Notes: generated by a model from the letters alone, not told the origin. 13,634 bases of DNA from an uncultured Eubacteriales bacterium (GCA_902475455.1 CABRZO010000048.1:1-13634), one strand, 5' to 3'; positions 5,865 to 13,517 are shown, counted from the stretch's first letter. Made by a program: numbers and translations.

Positions 5865-6878
5865 TCAGGAAGTCTGATCCGGGGAGAAGGCGTCATACCG
5901 GCGCAGCAGCTCGTACCGGTGGGTGACCTCGGCCTTTTGGAAGATGCTGTGGATGTGGGCCTTGACGGTGCCGGTGGAGATGTGGAGCTGGTCGGCAATC
6001 TGCTGGTTGGTGTGACCGTCCAGCAGCAGTCGGCACACGTCGCACTCCCGCTCCGTCAGGGAGATTTCCCGGGCGAACTTCAGCTGCTTGTATTCGGCGG
6101 CGGCGTCGGGAGAGGGGGCGGCGGGGGCCGGCTGGCTGCCCCCCAGGGGCAGTTTGCCCACCTCGTCGTCGGAGCCGGTCATCCAGTGGATACGGAACTG
6201 TTTATAAAATACCCGGAAGAAGAAAACGGTATAAACCAGTCGTAAAATATCTTCGCTGAAACAGCGGTTGAATATATGCACCTTGCCGGCTTCAATGTTA
6301 TAATTGTCAATGTGGAAGATGACATAATAATCCTCCAACATGATCATAATGGAAAAAAGAATGGTCAGTCCCAGCAACAGCCGGATCCAGCCGAAGGGCC
6401 CCTCGTGTTCCTTGGGGTCCAGCCGGGACAGCTTCCAGAGGGCGTAGATGCAGATGGCAATGGTGAACACCTGGTAGCCGGAGAAGAAGAGCCAGGATTC
6501 CAAGGCCCCCTGGTTGAGCATGGGCACAAAGATGAGCCACAGCCCCAGGGCGATGAGGATGAGCCCCTGGAAGGGGGAAAACTGGGTCTTGGTCAGCACG
6601 CACCAGGCGCTGAGGGTGAAAAAGGCGGCCCCCAAGAAGATGACGGTTTTCACCGAGGGGGTATGGATGAAGGTCTCGTTGTAGCCTGCCACAAAGGCGG
6701 GCAGAAACTCCGTCATAAAAATAATGACCTCATCCACCAGATAGACGCTGTACAAGCCGATCACCGGAATGGCGATGTTTCGCTTCCGCATCATGTTCAG
6801 GCAGACGGCGATGGCCAGCACGGCGGTGTAGGACACCAGGAGAAAAATGTTATAGCAGAAGTTTAAGGTATCTATCAT
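5865..6878 (-). CDS. aguR: Membrane-embedded LuxR-type transcriptional activator of the agmatine operon
   Basis: A 337-aa one-component regulator. Seven hydrophobic segments (about 8-30, 35-57, 76-96, 102-121, 127-150, 163-187, 210-228) form a membrane sensor. An Ala/Pro-rich linker follows (about 236-262). A LuxR/GerE helix-turn-helix occupies 272-325, with LTERECDVCRLLLDGHTNQQ, then QIADQLHISTGTVKAHIHSI. This architecture matches AguR of lactococci and enterococci, an agmatine-responsive transmembrane activator. No receiver domain is present, so no partner kinase is expected. It is divergent from aguD across a 544-bp region, which supports the assignment. The ATG at 6878 has GGAGA about 7 nt upstream. 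The symbol rests on architecture and context; the DNA site and ligand are inferred. The C-terminal DNA-binding part would lie in the cytoplasm. Confidence 0.85.
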   Translation of the reverse strand: MIDTLNFCYNIFLLVSYTAVLAIAVCLNMMRKRNIAIPVIGLYSVYLVDEVIIFMTEFLPAFVAGYNETFIHTPSVKTVIFLGAAFFTLSAWCVLTKTQFSPFQGLILIALGLWLIFVPMLNQGALESWLFFSGYQVFTIAICIYALWKLSRLDPKEHEGPFGWIRLLLGLTILFSIMIMLEDYYVIFHIDNYNIEAGKVHIFNRCFSEDILRLVYTVFFFRVFYKQFRIHWMTGSDDEVGKLPLGGSQPAPAAPSPDAAAEYKQLKFAREISLTERECDVCRLLLDGHTNQQIADQLHISTGTVKAHIHSIFQKAEVTHRYELLRRYDAFSPDQTS

Positions 6879-7129
6879 AGGCGGTCTCCTATTCCTCTGA
6901 TGGACTCAAATTTGAAAGCAACTTTAGACTTTGATTTTATCGTATCTTCGGAAAAAAAGCCATGCAAACCCGGTTTATTTTCCTAAACCTTTGGTGTTTA
7001 CCCGGAAAAAGGGGGTGATTTTGAGCGGATGGAGGGGTAAAACCTAGGTTATTTTGTGTCCCAGACCCGGAAGAATAGGGGGTGGTGACCGGGTTTTTTG
7101 TGGTAAAACAGGGGAAAAACAGATGGGAG

Positions 7130-7182
7130 TTGTGCACAATGCCTAAAAAATGAGGTGGGTTTATGTGGTTTGTTCATATAAG
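7130..7182 (+). promoter_or_regulatory. Candidate activator-dependent promoter of the agu operon
   Basis: TATAAG at 7177-7182 matches five of six -10 positions. No good -35 lies 17 bp upstream, as expected for an activated promoter. The palindrome TTGTGCACAA (7130-7139) would be centred about 54 bp before the predicted start near 7189, a reasonable place for a LuxR-type activator. This is inference from spacing only. The resulting leader would be about 230 nt. Confidence 0.3.
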
Positions 7183-7315
7183 AGTAAAAAAGATTGGCCT
7201 TTTTGTATAGAAAAGTTTCATTGTGAACCGGCCCCAAACGCGATATGCTCACCTCAGAACGAAGGGCCGCAGGTCAAGGCGTCGAGGCCCCGGCACTTTC
7301 AATTGCATCGGCCCC

Positions 7316-7363
7316 GGCGGGTCGGACCCCTGAACCCAGGGGAAGGAACAGGCGTCACCCGCC
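7316..7363 (+). other. Stem-loop in the aguD leader
   Basis: An outer 7-bp stem GGCGGGT/ACCCGCC (7316-7322 with 7357-7363) encloses an inner 6-bp stem CCCCTG/CAGGGG (7327-7332 with 7337-7342, AACC loop). It ends about 60 nt before the aguD start. No T-tract follows, so it would act on translation or mRNA stability rather than termination. Confidence 0.4.
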
Positions 7364-7422
7364 AAGACCCCAATGTGAACGCGCACCGATCAAACTGAAA
7401 AAGAAGAGAGGTACACAAACCA

Positions 7423-8787
7423 ATGAAAAAGAAATTCAATCTGGGCAGTGTGATCCTGTCGGTCATCTGCGTGGTGTTCGTGGCGGAAGCCGCGGCGCCG
7501 GTAGCAGCCATCGGCAACAGCCAGTTCTTCTGGTGGATCTTCATGATCGTCCTCTTCCTGATTCCTTATGGAATGATCTCCTCCGAGCTGGGCACCACCT
7601 ATCCCGGCGACGGCGGCCTGTATGACTGGGTCAACAAGGCCTACCCCGGCACCAAGTGGGGTGCCCGGGCCTCCTGGTGGTACTGGCTGAACTTCCCGCT
7701 GTGGATGGCCTCCCTGGCAGTTATGTGCCCCGACCTGATCACCATCGCCACCGGCGTGGAACTGGGCATCTTCCCCAGCCTGCTGATTCAGCTGGCCTTC
7801 GTGTGGATTGTCACCTTCATTGCCTTCTATCCTGTCTGCGACAACATTATTATTCTGAACGTCTGCGCCGTCATCAAGGTGGTGCTGGCGGTGCTGGTGG
7901 GTGTCATGGGCATCTACTTCGGCATCAAGAACGGTTTCGTCAACGACATGTCCCCCATTACCTTCCTGCCCAGCTTTGACCTGAACAGCCTTTCCTACAT
8001 TTCGGTCATCATCTTCAACATGCTGGGCTTTGAGGTGGTCTGCACCTTCTCCGACGACATGACCGACCCCAAGAAGCAGATTCCTCAGGCTATCGTCATC
8101 GGCGGCCTGGTCATCGCTGCCATCTACCTGCTGGGCGGCTTCGGCATTGGCGCCGCCATCCCGGTCTCTGAGATCAGCGCCGACTCCGGCCTGATTGACG
8201 CCGTCATGCTGATGACCGGCAAGGGCGGCGGCATCTTCATCGGCGCCGTGGCTCTGCTGTTCATGGTCACCCTGTTCGGCAACATGATCTCCTGGTCCAT
8301 GGGCGTCAACTCCACCGCCGCCTATGCCGCCGACAACGGCGACATGCCCAAGATCTTCACCAAGCGCTGGGCTAAGAACGACATGCCCATCGGCTCCGCT
8401 CTGATGAACGGCATTGTGGCCACCATCATCGTGCTGCTGGGTGTGGTCATGCAGATCGTGGCCCCCGAGTCCGAGCTGTTCTGGAGCTTCTTCGCCCTGA
8501 ACCTGGTGCTCTTCCTGATGAGTTATCTGCCGGTGTTCCCCGCTTTCCTGAAGCTGCGGAAGACCGATCCCGACACCGAGCGTCCCTTCCGGGTGCCCGG
8601 CGGCAAGACCATGAACAAGCTGTTCGTGGTGATCCCCATGATCCTGATCATCGTGGCTATCATCTTCACCGCCGTGCCTATGGCCTTTGATGCCGAGACC
8701 CTGGCGGCCACCCTGCCCATCACCATCGGCGCTATCATCTGCATCATCCTGGGTGAAGTGCTGATTGCGGTGCGGGGCAAAAAGTAA
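7423..8787 (+). CDS. aguD: APC-family agmatine:putrescine antiporter
   Basis: A 454-aa integral membrane protein with about 12 hydrophobic segments and no cleavable signal, typical in length for an amino acid/polyamine antiporter of the APC superfamily. The N-terminal helix (LGSVILSVICVVFVAEAAAP) and the YPGDGGLYDWV segment after helix 2 fit the family, as does the conserved FNMLGFEVVCTFSDDM stretch mid-protein where APC transporters carry a substrate-site helix. A basic loop before the last two helices (RPFRVPGGK) is also typical. It is inferred to bring in agmatine in exchange for putrescine because it is the first gene of a cluster with agmatine deiminase, putrescine carbamoyltransferase and carbamate kinase. 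Sequence alone would not rule out another amino acid or amine. The operon order here is D-A-B-C. Confidence 0.88.
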   Translation: MKKKFNLGSVILSVICVVFVAEAAAPVAAIGNSQFFWWIFMIVLFLIPYGMISSELGTTYPGDGGLYDWVNKAYPGTKWGARASWWYWLNFPLWMASLAVMCPDLITIATGVELGIFPSLLIQLAFVWIVTFIAFYPVCDNIIILNVCAVIKVVLAVLVGVMGIYFGIKNGFVNDMSPITFLPSFDLNSLSYISVIIFNMLGFEVVCTFSDDMTDPKKQIPQAIVIGGLVIAAIYLLGGFGIGAAIPVSEISADSGLIDAVMLMTGKGGGIFIGAVALLFMVTLFGNMISWSMGVNSTAAYAADNGDMPKIFTKRWAKNDMPIGSALMNGIVATIIVLLGVVMQIVAPESELFWSFFALNLVLFLMSYLPVFPAFLKLRKTDPDTERPFRVPGGKTMNKLFVVIPMILIIVAIIFTAVPMAFDAETLAATLPITIGAIICIILGEVLIAVRGKK

Positions 8788-8836
8788 GACATCGTCCAAT
8801 TGAAAGACTCCTTTCATCTGACGCTTCCCCTTTCCT

Positions 8837-8866
8837 GCCGCGGGTCCGGACGCCCGGACCTGCGGC
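8837..8866 (+). other. Strong hairpin between aguD and aguA
   Basis: A 13-bp stem GCCGCGGGTCCGG/CCGGACCTGCGGC with one G-U pair and an ACGC loop lies in the 150-nt gap. No T-tract follows. It sits 49 nt after aguD and 71 nt before aguA, where it could protect the aguD message end or mark an RNA processing site that lets the enzymes accumulate above the transporter. Confidence 0.6.
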
Positions 8867-8937
8867 CCATCCCCCTGTTTGCTACCGGCTCCGGCCGGAT
8901 CTATCACCATACAAATATTATTTAGGAGGAAACTATC

Positions 8938-10080
8938 ATGGCAAAGCGTATTTACGGCTCTACCCCCAAGCAGGACGGCTTCCGTATGCCCGGCGAGTTC
9001 GAACCCCACGATCATGTGTTCATGATCTGGCCCGAGCGTCCCGACAACTGGCGTCAGGGTGCTAAGCCTGCCCAGCGGGCTTATGCCGAGGTTGCCAAGG
9101 CCATTGCCAAGCACACCCCCGTCACCGTTCTGGTCAACAACACCCAGTATGCCAACGCCCGCGCTCGTCTGCCCGAGCACATCCGGGTGGTGGAGATGTC
9201 CAGCGACGACGCCTGGGTCCGTGACTGCGGCCCCACCTTTGTCATCAACGATGAGACCGGCGAGATCCGCGGTGTTGACTGGATCTTCAACGCCTGGGGC
9301 GGCCTGGTGGACGGACTCTATTTCCCTTGGGCCAATGACGACGCCATGGCTCAGAAGATCTGCGACCTGCAGGGCATCGACTCCTATCGCACCGACGCCG
9401 ACTCCTGCCCCGCCGGCCTGGACTTCATCCTGGAGGGCGGCTCCATCCATGTCGACGGCGAGGGTACTCTGATCACCACTGAGATGTGCCTGCTGAACCC
9501 CGACGCCGGCCGCAACGTGCCCAACCTGGACAAGGAGCAGATCGAGATGATGCTCAAGGAGTATCTGAACCTCGAGAAGATCATTTGGATCAAGGACGGC
9601 ATCGATCCCTATGAGACCAACGGTCATATCGACGACGTGGCCTGCTATATCCGTCCCGGCGAGGTGGCCTGCATCTGGACCGAGGATCCCAACCATCCCT
9701 TCTATGCCGCCGCTCAGGCCGCTTACAAGACCCTGTCCGAGGCCACTGACGCCAAGGGCCGCAAGCTGAAGGTCCACAAGATGTGCATGACCAAGGAGCC
9801 CTGCTACCTGAAGGACGCCTGGTCCATCGACACCGCCACCGGCGCCATTCCCCGTGAGGAGGGTGAGGTCTCCATCGCCTCCTATATGAACTTCCTGATC
9901 ACCAACAACGCCATCATCCTGCCCCAGTACGGCGATGAGAACGACGCTCTGGCTGTTCAGCAGGCTCAGGAGATGTTCCCCGGCTACACCATCGAGCCCG
10001 TGATGACCACCGAGGTGGCCTATGGCGGCGGCAACATCCACTGCATCACCCAGCAGCAGCCCAGCGTGAAGAAGAAGTAA
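8938..10080 (+). CDS. aguA: Agmatine deiminase (agmatine iminohydrolase)
   Basis: Hydrolyses agmatine to N-carbamoylputrescine and ammonia in the cytoplasm. The 380-aa length and guanidine-modifying (PPAD-type) enzyme motifs are all present: WPERPDNWR (31-39), DDAWVRDCGPT (90-100), EGGSIH (166-171), NGHIDD (228-233) and GGGNIHC near the C-terminus with nucleophile Cys369. His230 and Asp232 complete the catalytic set by comparison with the enterococcal enzyme. The WPERPDNWR and DDAWVRD segments separate it from arginine deiminase and peptidyl-arginine deiminase. A strong AGGAGG 8 nt upstream sets the start. Arginine codons are mainly CGT/CGC, unlike the CGG-rich glyS and pyrB, which suggests high expression. 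Operon context (transporter before, putrescine carbamoyltransferase after) makes the function firm. Confidence 0.97.
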   Translation: MAKRIYGSTPKQDGFRMPGEFEPHDHVFMIWPERPDNWRQGAKPAQRAYAEVAKAIAKHTPVTVLVNNTQYANARARLPEHIRVVEMSSDDAWVRDCGPTFVINDETGEIRGVDWIFNAWGGLVDGLYFPWANDDAMAQKICDLQGIDSYRTDADSCPAGLDFILEGGSIHVDGEGTLITTEMCLLNPDAGRNVPNLDKEQIEMMLKEYLNLEKIIWIKDGIDPYETNGHIDDVACYIRPGEVACIWTEDPNHPFYAAAQAAYKTLSEATDAKGRKLKVHKMCMTKEPCYLKDAWSIDTATGAIPREEGEVSIASYMNFLITNNAIILPQYGDENDALAVQQAQEMFPGYTIEPVMTTEVAYGGGNIHCITQQQPSVKKK

Positions 10081-10466
10081 TTCACGCCCCATCCCTTTCG
10101 TTCGTGATGCCCCTGCTCAGGGCATTTCGATAAAGGTCCATTGGACCCGCCTTTCAAATGGGGACGGCGGTCAAAGTCGCGCCGCCGTCCCGAATGTGAA
10201 AATTCCCGGAGGTCCCAGCGCCAGGGTATGACTTCCATCGTCCCCAATTTCTGCGCCCCGGCGGCAAGCTCACGCCGGACGCACCTCCAAAAAAACAGAC
10301 GTTCACTTCCTTCCAACCCGGTGGGCAAGCGGACCTCGGGGATTTCCTCCCAATCCCTTTTCCCCACCGGCCGGCCAGCAGACGGGGCCGACCGGCAGGG
10401 GGAGGGGAGACCAAAACCCGCATGTTGTAAAAAAACAAATTTTTTTGATTTAGGAGGCTAACTTTT
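10081..10466 (+). other. Long structured gap between aguA and aguB
   Basis: 386 bp inside the operon with no gene I can support. It holds ATGCCC/GGGCAT (10107-10112 with 10120-10125); a strong hairpin at 10152-10201 built on GGGACGGCGG/CCGCCGTCCC (10161-10170 with 10182-10191) and extended by TTTCA/TGAAA; CCGGTGGG and CCCACCGG boxes far apart (about 10318-10370); and an A7 tract (10429-10435) facing a T7 tract (10440-10446) directly before the aguB AGGAGG (10452-10457). None is a standard terminator. A second promoter or an RNA-level control here is possible. Confidence 0.5.
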
Positions 10467-11504
10467 ATGGCTAAGACTCTGCGTCATTTTATCGACACCA
10501 GCGATTTCACCAAGGAAGAGCTGCTGGACATCATCGAGCTGTCCCTGAAGATCAAGAAGTGCATCAAGGCCGGCTATTATCCCCCTCTGATGAAGGACAA
10601 GACCCTGGGCATGATTTTCCAGCAGTCCTCCACCCGTACCCGCGTCTCCTTTGAGACCGCTATGAGCCAGATGGGCGGCCACGCTCAGTACCTCGGGCCC
10701 GGCATGATCCAGCTGGGCGGCCATGAGACCATCGGCGACACCGGCAAAGTGCTGTCTCAGCTCATCGACATCGTCATGGCCCGCGTCATCGAGCACAAGA
10801 CCGTGGTGGATCTGGCCAACGCCTGCACCATCCCCGTGCTGAACGGCATGTCCGACTACAACCATCCCACCCAGGAGATCGGTGACATGTGCACCATCGT
10901 GGAGAACCTGCCCCGGGGCAAGAAGCTGGAAGACTGCAAGGTGGTCTTCGTGGGCGACGCCACCCAGGTCTGCGCCTCCCTGGCCATGATCACCACCAAG
11001 CTGGGCATGAAGTTCGCCCACTATGGCCCCAAGGGTCACCTGCTGCCCGACAGCCCCAGCGCTGCCTGCCTGCCCGTCATTGAGAAGAACTGCCAGGAGA
11101 GCGGTGCCACCTTCGAGGAGGGCGATGATCGCGCTCTGGTGAAGGGCGCCGACTTTATCTACACCGACGTGTGGTACGGCCTGTACGAGAACGAGATGCC
11201 CAAGGACGAGCGCGTCCGCGTCTTCGGCGACTATCAGGTCAACCGTGAGATGATGCAGCTGGGCAACATCGGCTGCAAGTTCATGCACTGCCTGCCCGCC
11301 ACCCGTGGCGAGGACGTCACCGACGAGGTGGCCGATTCCGAGTCCTCCCTGTGCTGGGACGAGGCCGGCAACCGCCTGACCGCCATGCGTGGCCTGCTGG
11401 TGTACTTCACCCAGTATCAGCGTGAGCAGGCCGCTACCGAGCTGGCCATCGCCGCCGCCAAGGAAGATCTGGACAACTTCATGGCCAGCCGCGACCTGAT
11501 CTGA
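10467..11504 (+). CDS. aguB: Putrescine carbamoyltransferase (catabolic)
   Basis: Phosphorolyses N-carbamoylputrescine to putrescine and carbamoyl phosphate. The 345-aa protein has the carbamoyl-phosphate motif SSTRTR (54-59), the YNHPTQE motif (131-137) and HCLPATRG (274-281). It differs from ornithine carbamoyltransferase in the IQLGGHETIGDTG segment (81-93), the VWYGLYE loop (235-241) and a C-terminal extension after TAMRGLLVYF, all features of putrescine enzymes; the middle of the protein resembles the Enterococcus faecalis enzyme closely from memory. Ornithine can be a poor secondary substrate in this family. AGGAGG 9 nt upstream fixes the start. aguC follows after 20 nt and is surely co-transcribed. 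Low CGG use matches aguA. The long upstream gap could allow separate control of aguB-aguC. Confidence 0.94.
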   Translation: MAKTLRHFIDTSDFTKEELLDIIELSLKIKKCIKAGYYPPLMKDKTLGMIFQQSSTRTRVSFETAMSQMGGHAQYLGPGMIQLGGHETIGDTGKVLSQLIDIVMARVIEHKTVVDLANACTIPVLNGMSDYNHPTQEIGDMCTIVENLPRGKKLEDCKVVFVGDATQVCASLAMITTKLGMKFAHYGPKGHLLPDSPSAACLPVIEKNCQESGATFEEGDDRALVKGADFIYTDVWYGLYENEMPKDERVRVFGDYQVNREMMQLGNIGCKFMHCLPATRGEDVTDEVADSESSLCWDEAGNRLTAMRGLLVYFTQYQREQAATELAIAAAKEDLDNFMASRDLI

Positions 11505-11524
11505 GATCAACTGGAGGGAACGAT

Positions 11525-12466
11525 ATGTGCAGAATCGTGATCGCGCTGGGCGGCAACGCCCTGCAGACCAAGAACAGCGCTCCCACCGCCGAGTCTCAGC
11601 TCGAAGTGGTGAAGCAGACCTGCCAGTATATCGCTGACCTGAGCGCCAGCGGTTACGAACTGGCCATTGTCCACGGTAATGGCCCCCAGGTGGGACGGAT
11701 CCTGCTGTCCAGCGAGACCGCCAAGGATGTCGTTCCCGCCATGCCCTTTGACGTGTGCGGCGCCATGAGCCAGGGCTATATCGGCTATCACATCCAGCAG
11801 TGCCTGCGCTATGCGCTGGCCAAGCGGAACATGAACATCCCCGTGGCCAGCCTGGTGACCCAGATGGTGGTGGAGAAGAACGACCCCGCCTTCCAGAATC
11901 CCACCAAGCCCATCGGCGCCTTCTACACCAAGGAAGAGGCCGACAAGCTGGCTGAGGAGAAGGGTTATCAGATGAAGGAGGACGCCGGCCGCGGCTATCG
12001 CCGGGTCGTCGCCTCCCCGCTGCCCCGGCGCATCGTGGAGATCGACCAGGTCCGCCGTCTGTGGGACGAGAGCATCGTCATCACCTGCGGCGGCGGCGGT
12101 ATCCCCGTCATCGAGAACCCCGACGGCACCCTGGAGGGTGTGGCTGCGGTTATCGACAAGGACTTTGCCGCTGAGCTGCTGGCGGAGCAGATGGACGCCG
12201 ACGTGCTGATGATTCTCACCGAGGTGGAGAAGGTGGCCATCAACTGGGGCAAGCCCAACCAGGAGAACCTGTCCCACATGTCCCTGGAGGAGGCCGCCCG
12301 CTATGTGGAAGAGGGCCACTTCGCCCCCGGCAGCATGCTGCCCAAGGTGCAGGCCTGCATGAAGTTTGTCCGCACCAACCCGGGCAAGAAGGCCATCATC
12401 ACCTCTCTGGACAAGGCCGTGGAGGCCCTGAACGGGGAGACCGGTACCGTTGTGACCTTCGCATAA
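11525..12466 (+). CDS. aguC: Carbamate kinase of the agmatine deiminase pathway
   Basis: Transfers phosphate from carbamoyl phosphate to ADP, giving ATP and carbamate, which breaks down to ammonia and CO2. At 313 aa it has the family length. Visible are ALGGNAL (7-13), HGNGPQVG (50-57), NPTKPIG (125-131), the CGGGGIPV loop (188-195), VIDKD (209-213) with a phosphate-binding Lys, and GSMLPKV (269-275). It belongs to the amino acid kinase family and is not an acetylglutamate or UMP kinase, as the NPTKPIG and GSMLPKV segments show. GGAGGG about 8 nt upstream sets the ATG. It is the last gene of the operon and yields the pathway's only ATP. The same protein could be called arcC in an arginine context; the neighbours support aguC. 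Confidence 0.95.
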   Translation: MCRIVIALGGNALQTKNSAPTAESQLEVVKQTCQYIADLSASGYELAIVHGNGPQVGRILLSSETAKDVVPAMPFDVCGAMSQGYIGYHIQQCLRYALAKRNMNIPVASLVTQMVVEKNDPAFQNPTKPIGAFYTKEEADKLAEEKGYQMKEDAGRGYRRVVASPLPRRIVEIDQVRRLWDESIVITCGGGGIPVIENPDGTLEGVAAVIDKDFAAELLAEQMDADVLMILTEVEKVAINWGKPNQENLSHMSLEEAARYVEEGHFAPGSMLPKVQACMKFVRTNPGKKAIITSLDKAVEALNGETGTVVTFA

Positions 12467-12481
12467 CTGCATAATGAATTC

Positions 12482-12505
12482 CGCCCCGCCCAATCGGGCG
12501 GGGCG
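12482..12505 (+). other. GC hairpin after aguC
   Basis: A perfect 10-bp stem CGCCCCGCCC/GGGCGGGGCG with an AATC loop lies 15 nt after the aguC stop. It has no T-tract and precedes the terminator by a few bases. It may act with the terminator or protect the agu message end. Confidence 0.6.
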
Positions 12506-12512
12506 ACGAAGG

Positions 12513-12562
12513 GCGCTCCCTATTTGAATACAACGCATTCAGTAGGGAGCGCTTCTTTTTTG
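12513..12562 (+). terminator. Intrinsic terminator between aguC and pyrB (agu end or pyr attenuator)
   Basis: A 10-bp stem GCGCTCCCTA/TAGGGAGCGC (12513-12522 with 12543-12552) encloses a smaller TGAAT/ATTCA stem and is followed by TTCTTTTTT at 12553-12561. The T-tract ends about 20 nt before the pyrB ATG and just before its ribosome binding site, so any transcript reaching pyrB must pass it. Confidence 0.85.
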
Positions 12563-12584
12563 CCATTTGAAAGGAGCGGGCAGG

Positions 12585-13499
12585 ATGAACCTGATTAACA
12601 TCACCGATCTGACCACCGGCGAGATCGACCAGCTGATTGCCGTGGCCGAGGACATCATTGAACATCCCCAAAAATATCAGGAGGTGTGCCGCCATAAAAA
12701 GCTGGCCACCCTCTTCTTTGAGCCCTCCACCCGGACCCGGCTGTCCTTTGAGGCGGCCATGCTGGATCTGGGAGGCAGCGTGCTGGGCTTCTCCGAGGCC
12801 ACCAGCAGTTCTGCCGCCAAGGGGGAGACCGTCAGCGACACGGTGCGCACCGTCTGCTGTTACGCCGACATCATCGCCATGCGCCACCCCAAGGAGGGCG
12901 CCCCCTACGCCGCCAGTTTCCGGGCGGATAAGCCCATCATCAACGCCGGCGACGGCGGCCACAACCACCCCACCCAGACCCTCACCGACCTGCTGACCAT
13001 TCACCGCCGCCAGGGCCGGCTCACCGACTTTACCATCGGCTTCTGCGGGGACCTGAAGTTTGGCCGCACCGTCCACTCCCTGGTCAGCGCCCTGGCCCGG
13101 TATCAGGGCATTAAGTTTGTGTTCATCTCCCCGGAGGAGCTGAAGCTGCCGGACTACCTGATCGAAAACACCCTGAAGAAGCATCACCTGCCCTATGTGG
13201 AGACCACCAGCTTAGAGGAGGCCATGCCCCAGCTGGACTTCCTCTATATGACCCGGGTCCAGCGGGAGCGGTTCTTCAACGAGGCGGACTATGTGCGCCT
13301 GAAGGACACCTATATTCTGGACCAGGAGAAAATGCGGCTGGCCAAGCCCACCATGGCGGTACTGCACCCCCTGCCCCGGGTCAACGAGATCGCCGTGGAG
13401 GTGGATGACGACCCCCGGGCCTGCTACTTTGAGCAGGCGGCCAACGGCAAGTTCATCCGAATGGCCCTCATTATGAAGCTGCTGGGCCTGCAGGCGTGA
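12585..13499 (+). CDS. pyrB: Aspartate carbamoyltransferase, catalytic chain
   Basis: Joins carbamoyl phosphate and L-aspartate to N-carbamoylaspartate, the committed step of pyrimidine synthesis. The 304-aa chain shows FEPSTRTR (45-52) for carbamoyl phosphate, the 80s-loop SSAAKGE (75-81), HPTQ (128-131) and HPLPRVNEI (261-269), all diagnostic of the aspartate enzyme rather than ornithine or putrescine relatives. The ATG at 12585 is chosen for AAGGAG 8 nt upstream; an in-frame TTG at 12567 lies before that site. It is followed 18 nt later by pyrI, so the enzyme should be the class B holoenzyme with regulatory chains. Arginine codons are CGG/CGC with no CGT, unlike the agu genes upstream. The terminator directly before the gene suggests attenuation control or read-through from agu. 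Confidence 0.97.
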   Translation: MNLINITDLTTGEIDQLIAVAEDIIEHPQKYQEVCRHKKLATLFFEPSTRTRLSFEAAMLDLGGSVLGFSEATSSSAAKGETVSDTVRTVCCYADIIAMRHPKEGAPYAASFRADKPIINAGDGGHNHPTQTLTDLLTIHRRQGRLTDFTIGFCGDLKFGRTVHSLVSALARYQGIKFVFISPEELKLPDYLIENTLKKHHLPYVETTSLEEAMPQLDFLYMTRVQRERFFNEADYVRLKDTYILDQEKMRLAKPTMAVLHPLPRVNEIAVEVDDDPRACYFEQAANGKFIRMALIMKLLGLQA

Positions 13500-13517
13500 C
13501 GAGAGGGAGGTTTTGCT

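Larger units (their letters stand above)
6879..7422. promoter_or_regulatory. Divergent aguR-aguD regulatory region
   Basis: 544 bp without a gene I can support. The half near aguR, up to about 7230, is AT-rich compared with the flanking genes. It holds three perfect 10-bp palindromes: TCAAATTTGA (6906-6915), AACCTAGGTT (7041-7050) and TTGTGCACAA (7130-7139), all possible operator sites. ACCCGG (7065-7070) and CCGGGT (7089-7094) form a hairpin with an 18-nt loop followed by six T, a possible weak attenuator. The half near aguD is GC-rich and structured. The aguD ribosome binding site (GAGAGG, 7406-7411) is weak and about 11 nt from the ATG. Confidence 0.6.

Noticed and set aside
7065..7099. 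Intrinsic terminator in the aguR-aguD region
   Set aside because: The ACCCGG/CCGGGT stem is only 6 bp with an 18-nt loop; kept as a weak possibility inside the regulatory region only.
7390..10092. A 900-aa open frame on the minus strand opposite aguD and aguA
   Set aside because: It overlaps two clearly recognised genes, its protein is a low-complexity Gly/His/Val/Asp-rich string, and its openness follows from biased GC codons on the other strand.
10141..10461. A possible gene in the aguA-aguB gap
   Set aside because: TTG start without a ribosome binding site, Arg/Ser/Pro-rich shadow-like protein, and its end overlaps the aguB ribosome binding site.
10467..12466. Arginine deiminase (arc) or ornithine carbamoyltransferase reading of the cluster
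   Set aside because: The deiminase carries agmatine deiminase motifs and the transferase has the IQLGGHETI segment and C-terminal extension of putrescine enzymes; no arcA is present.
12467..12584. A PyrR-dependent attenuator before pyrB
   Set aside because: The terminator is real, but I could not find the conserved PyrR-binding loop or a clear competing antiterminator, so the mechanism is left open.
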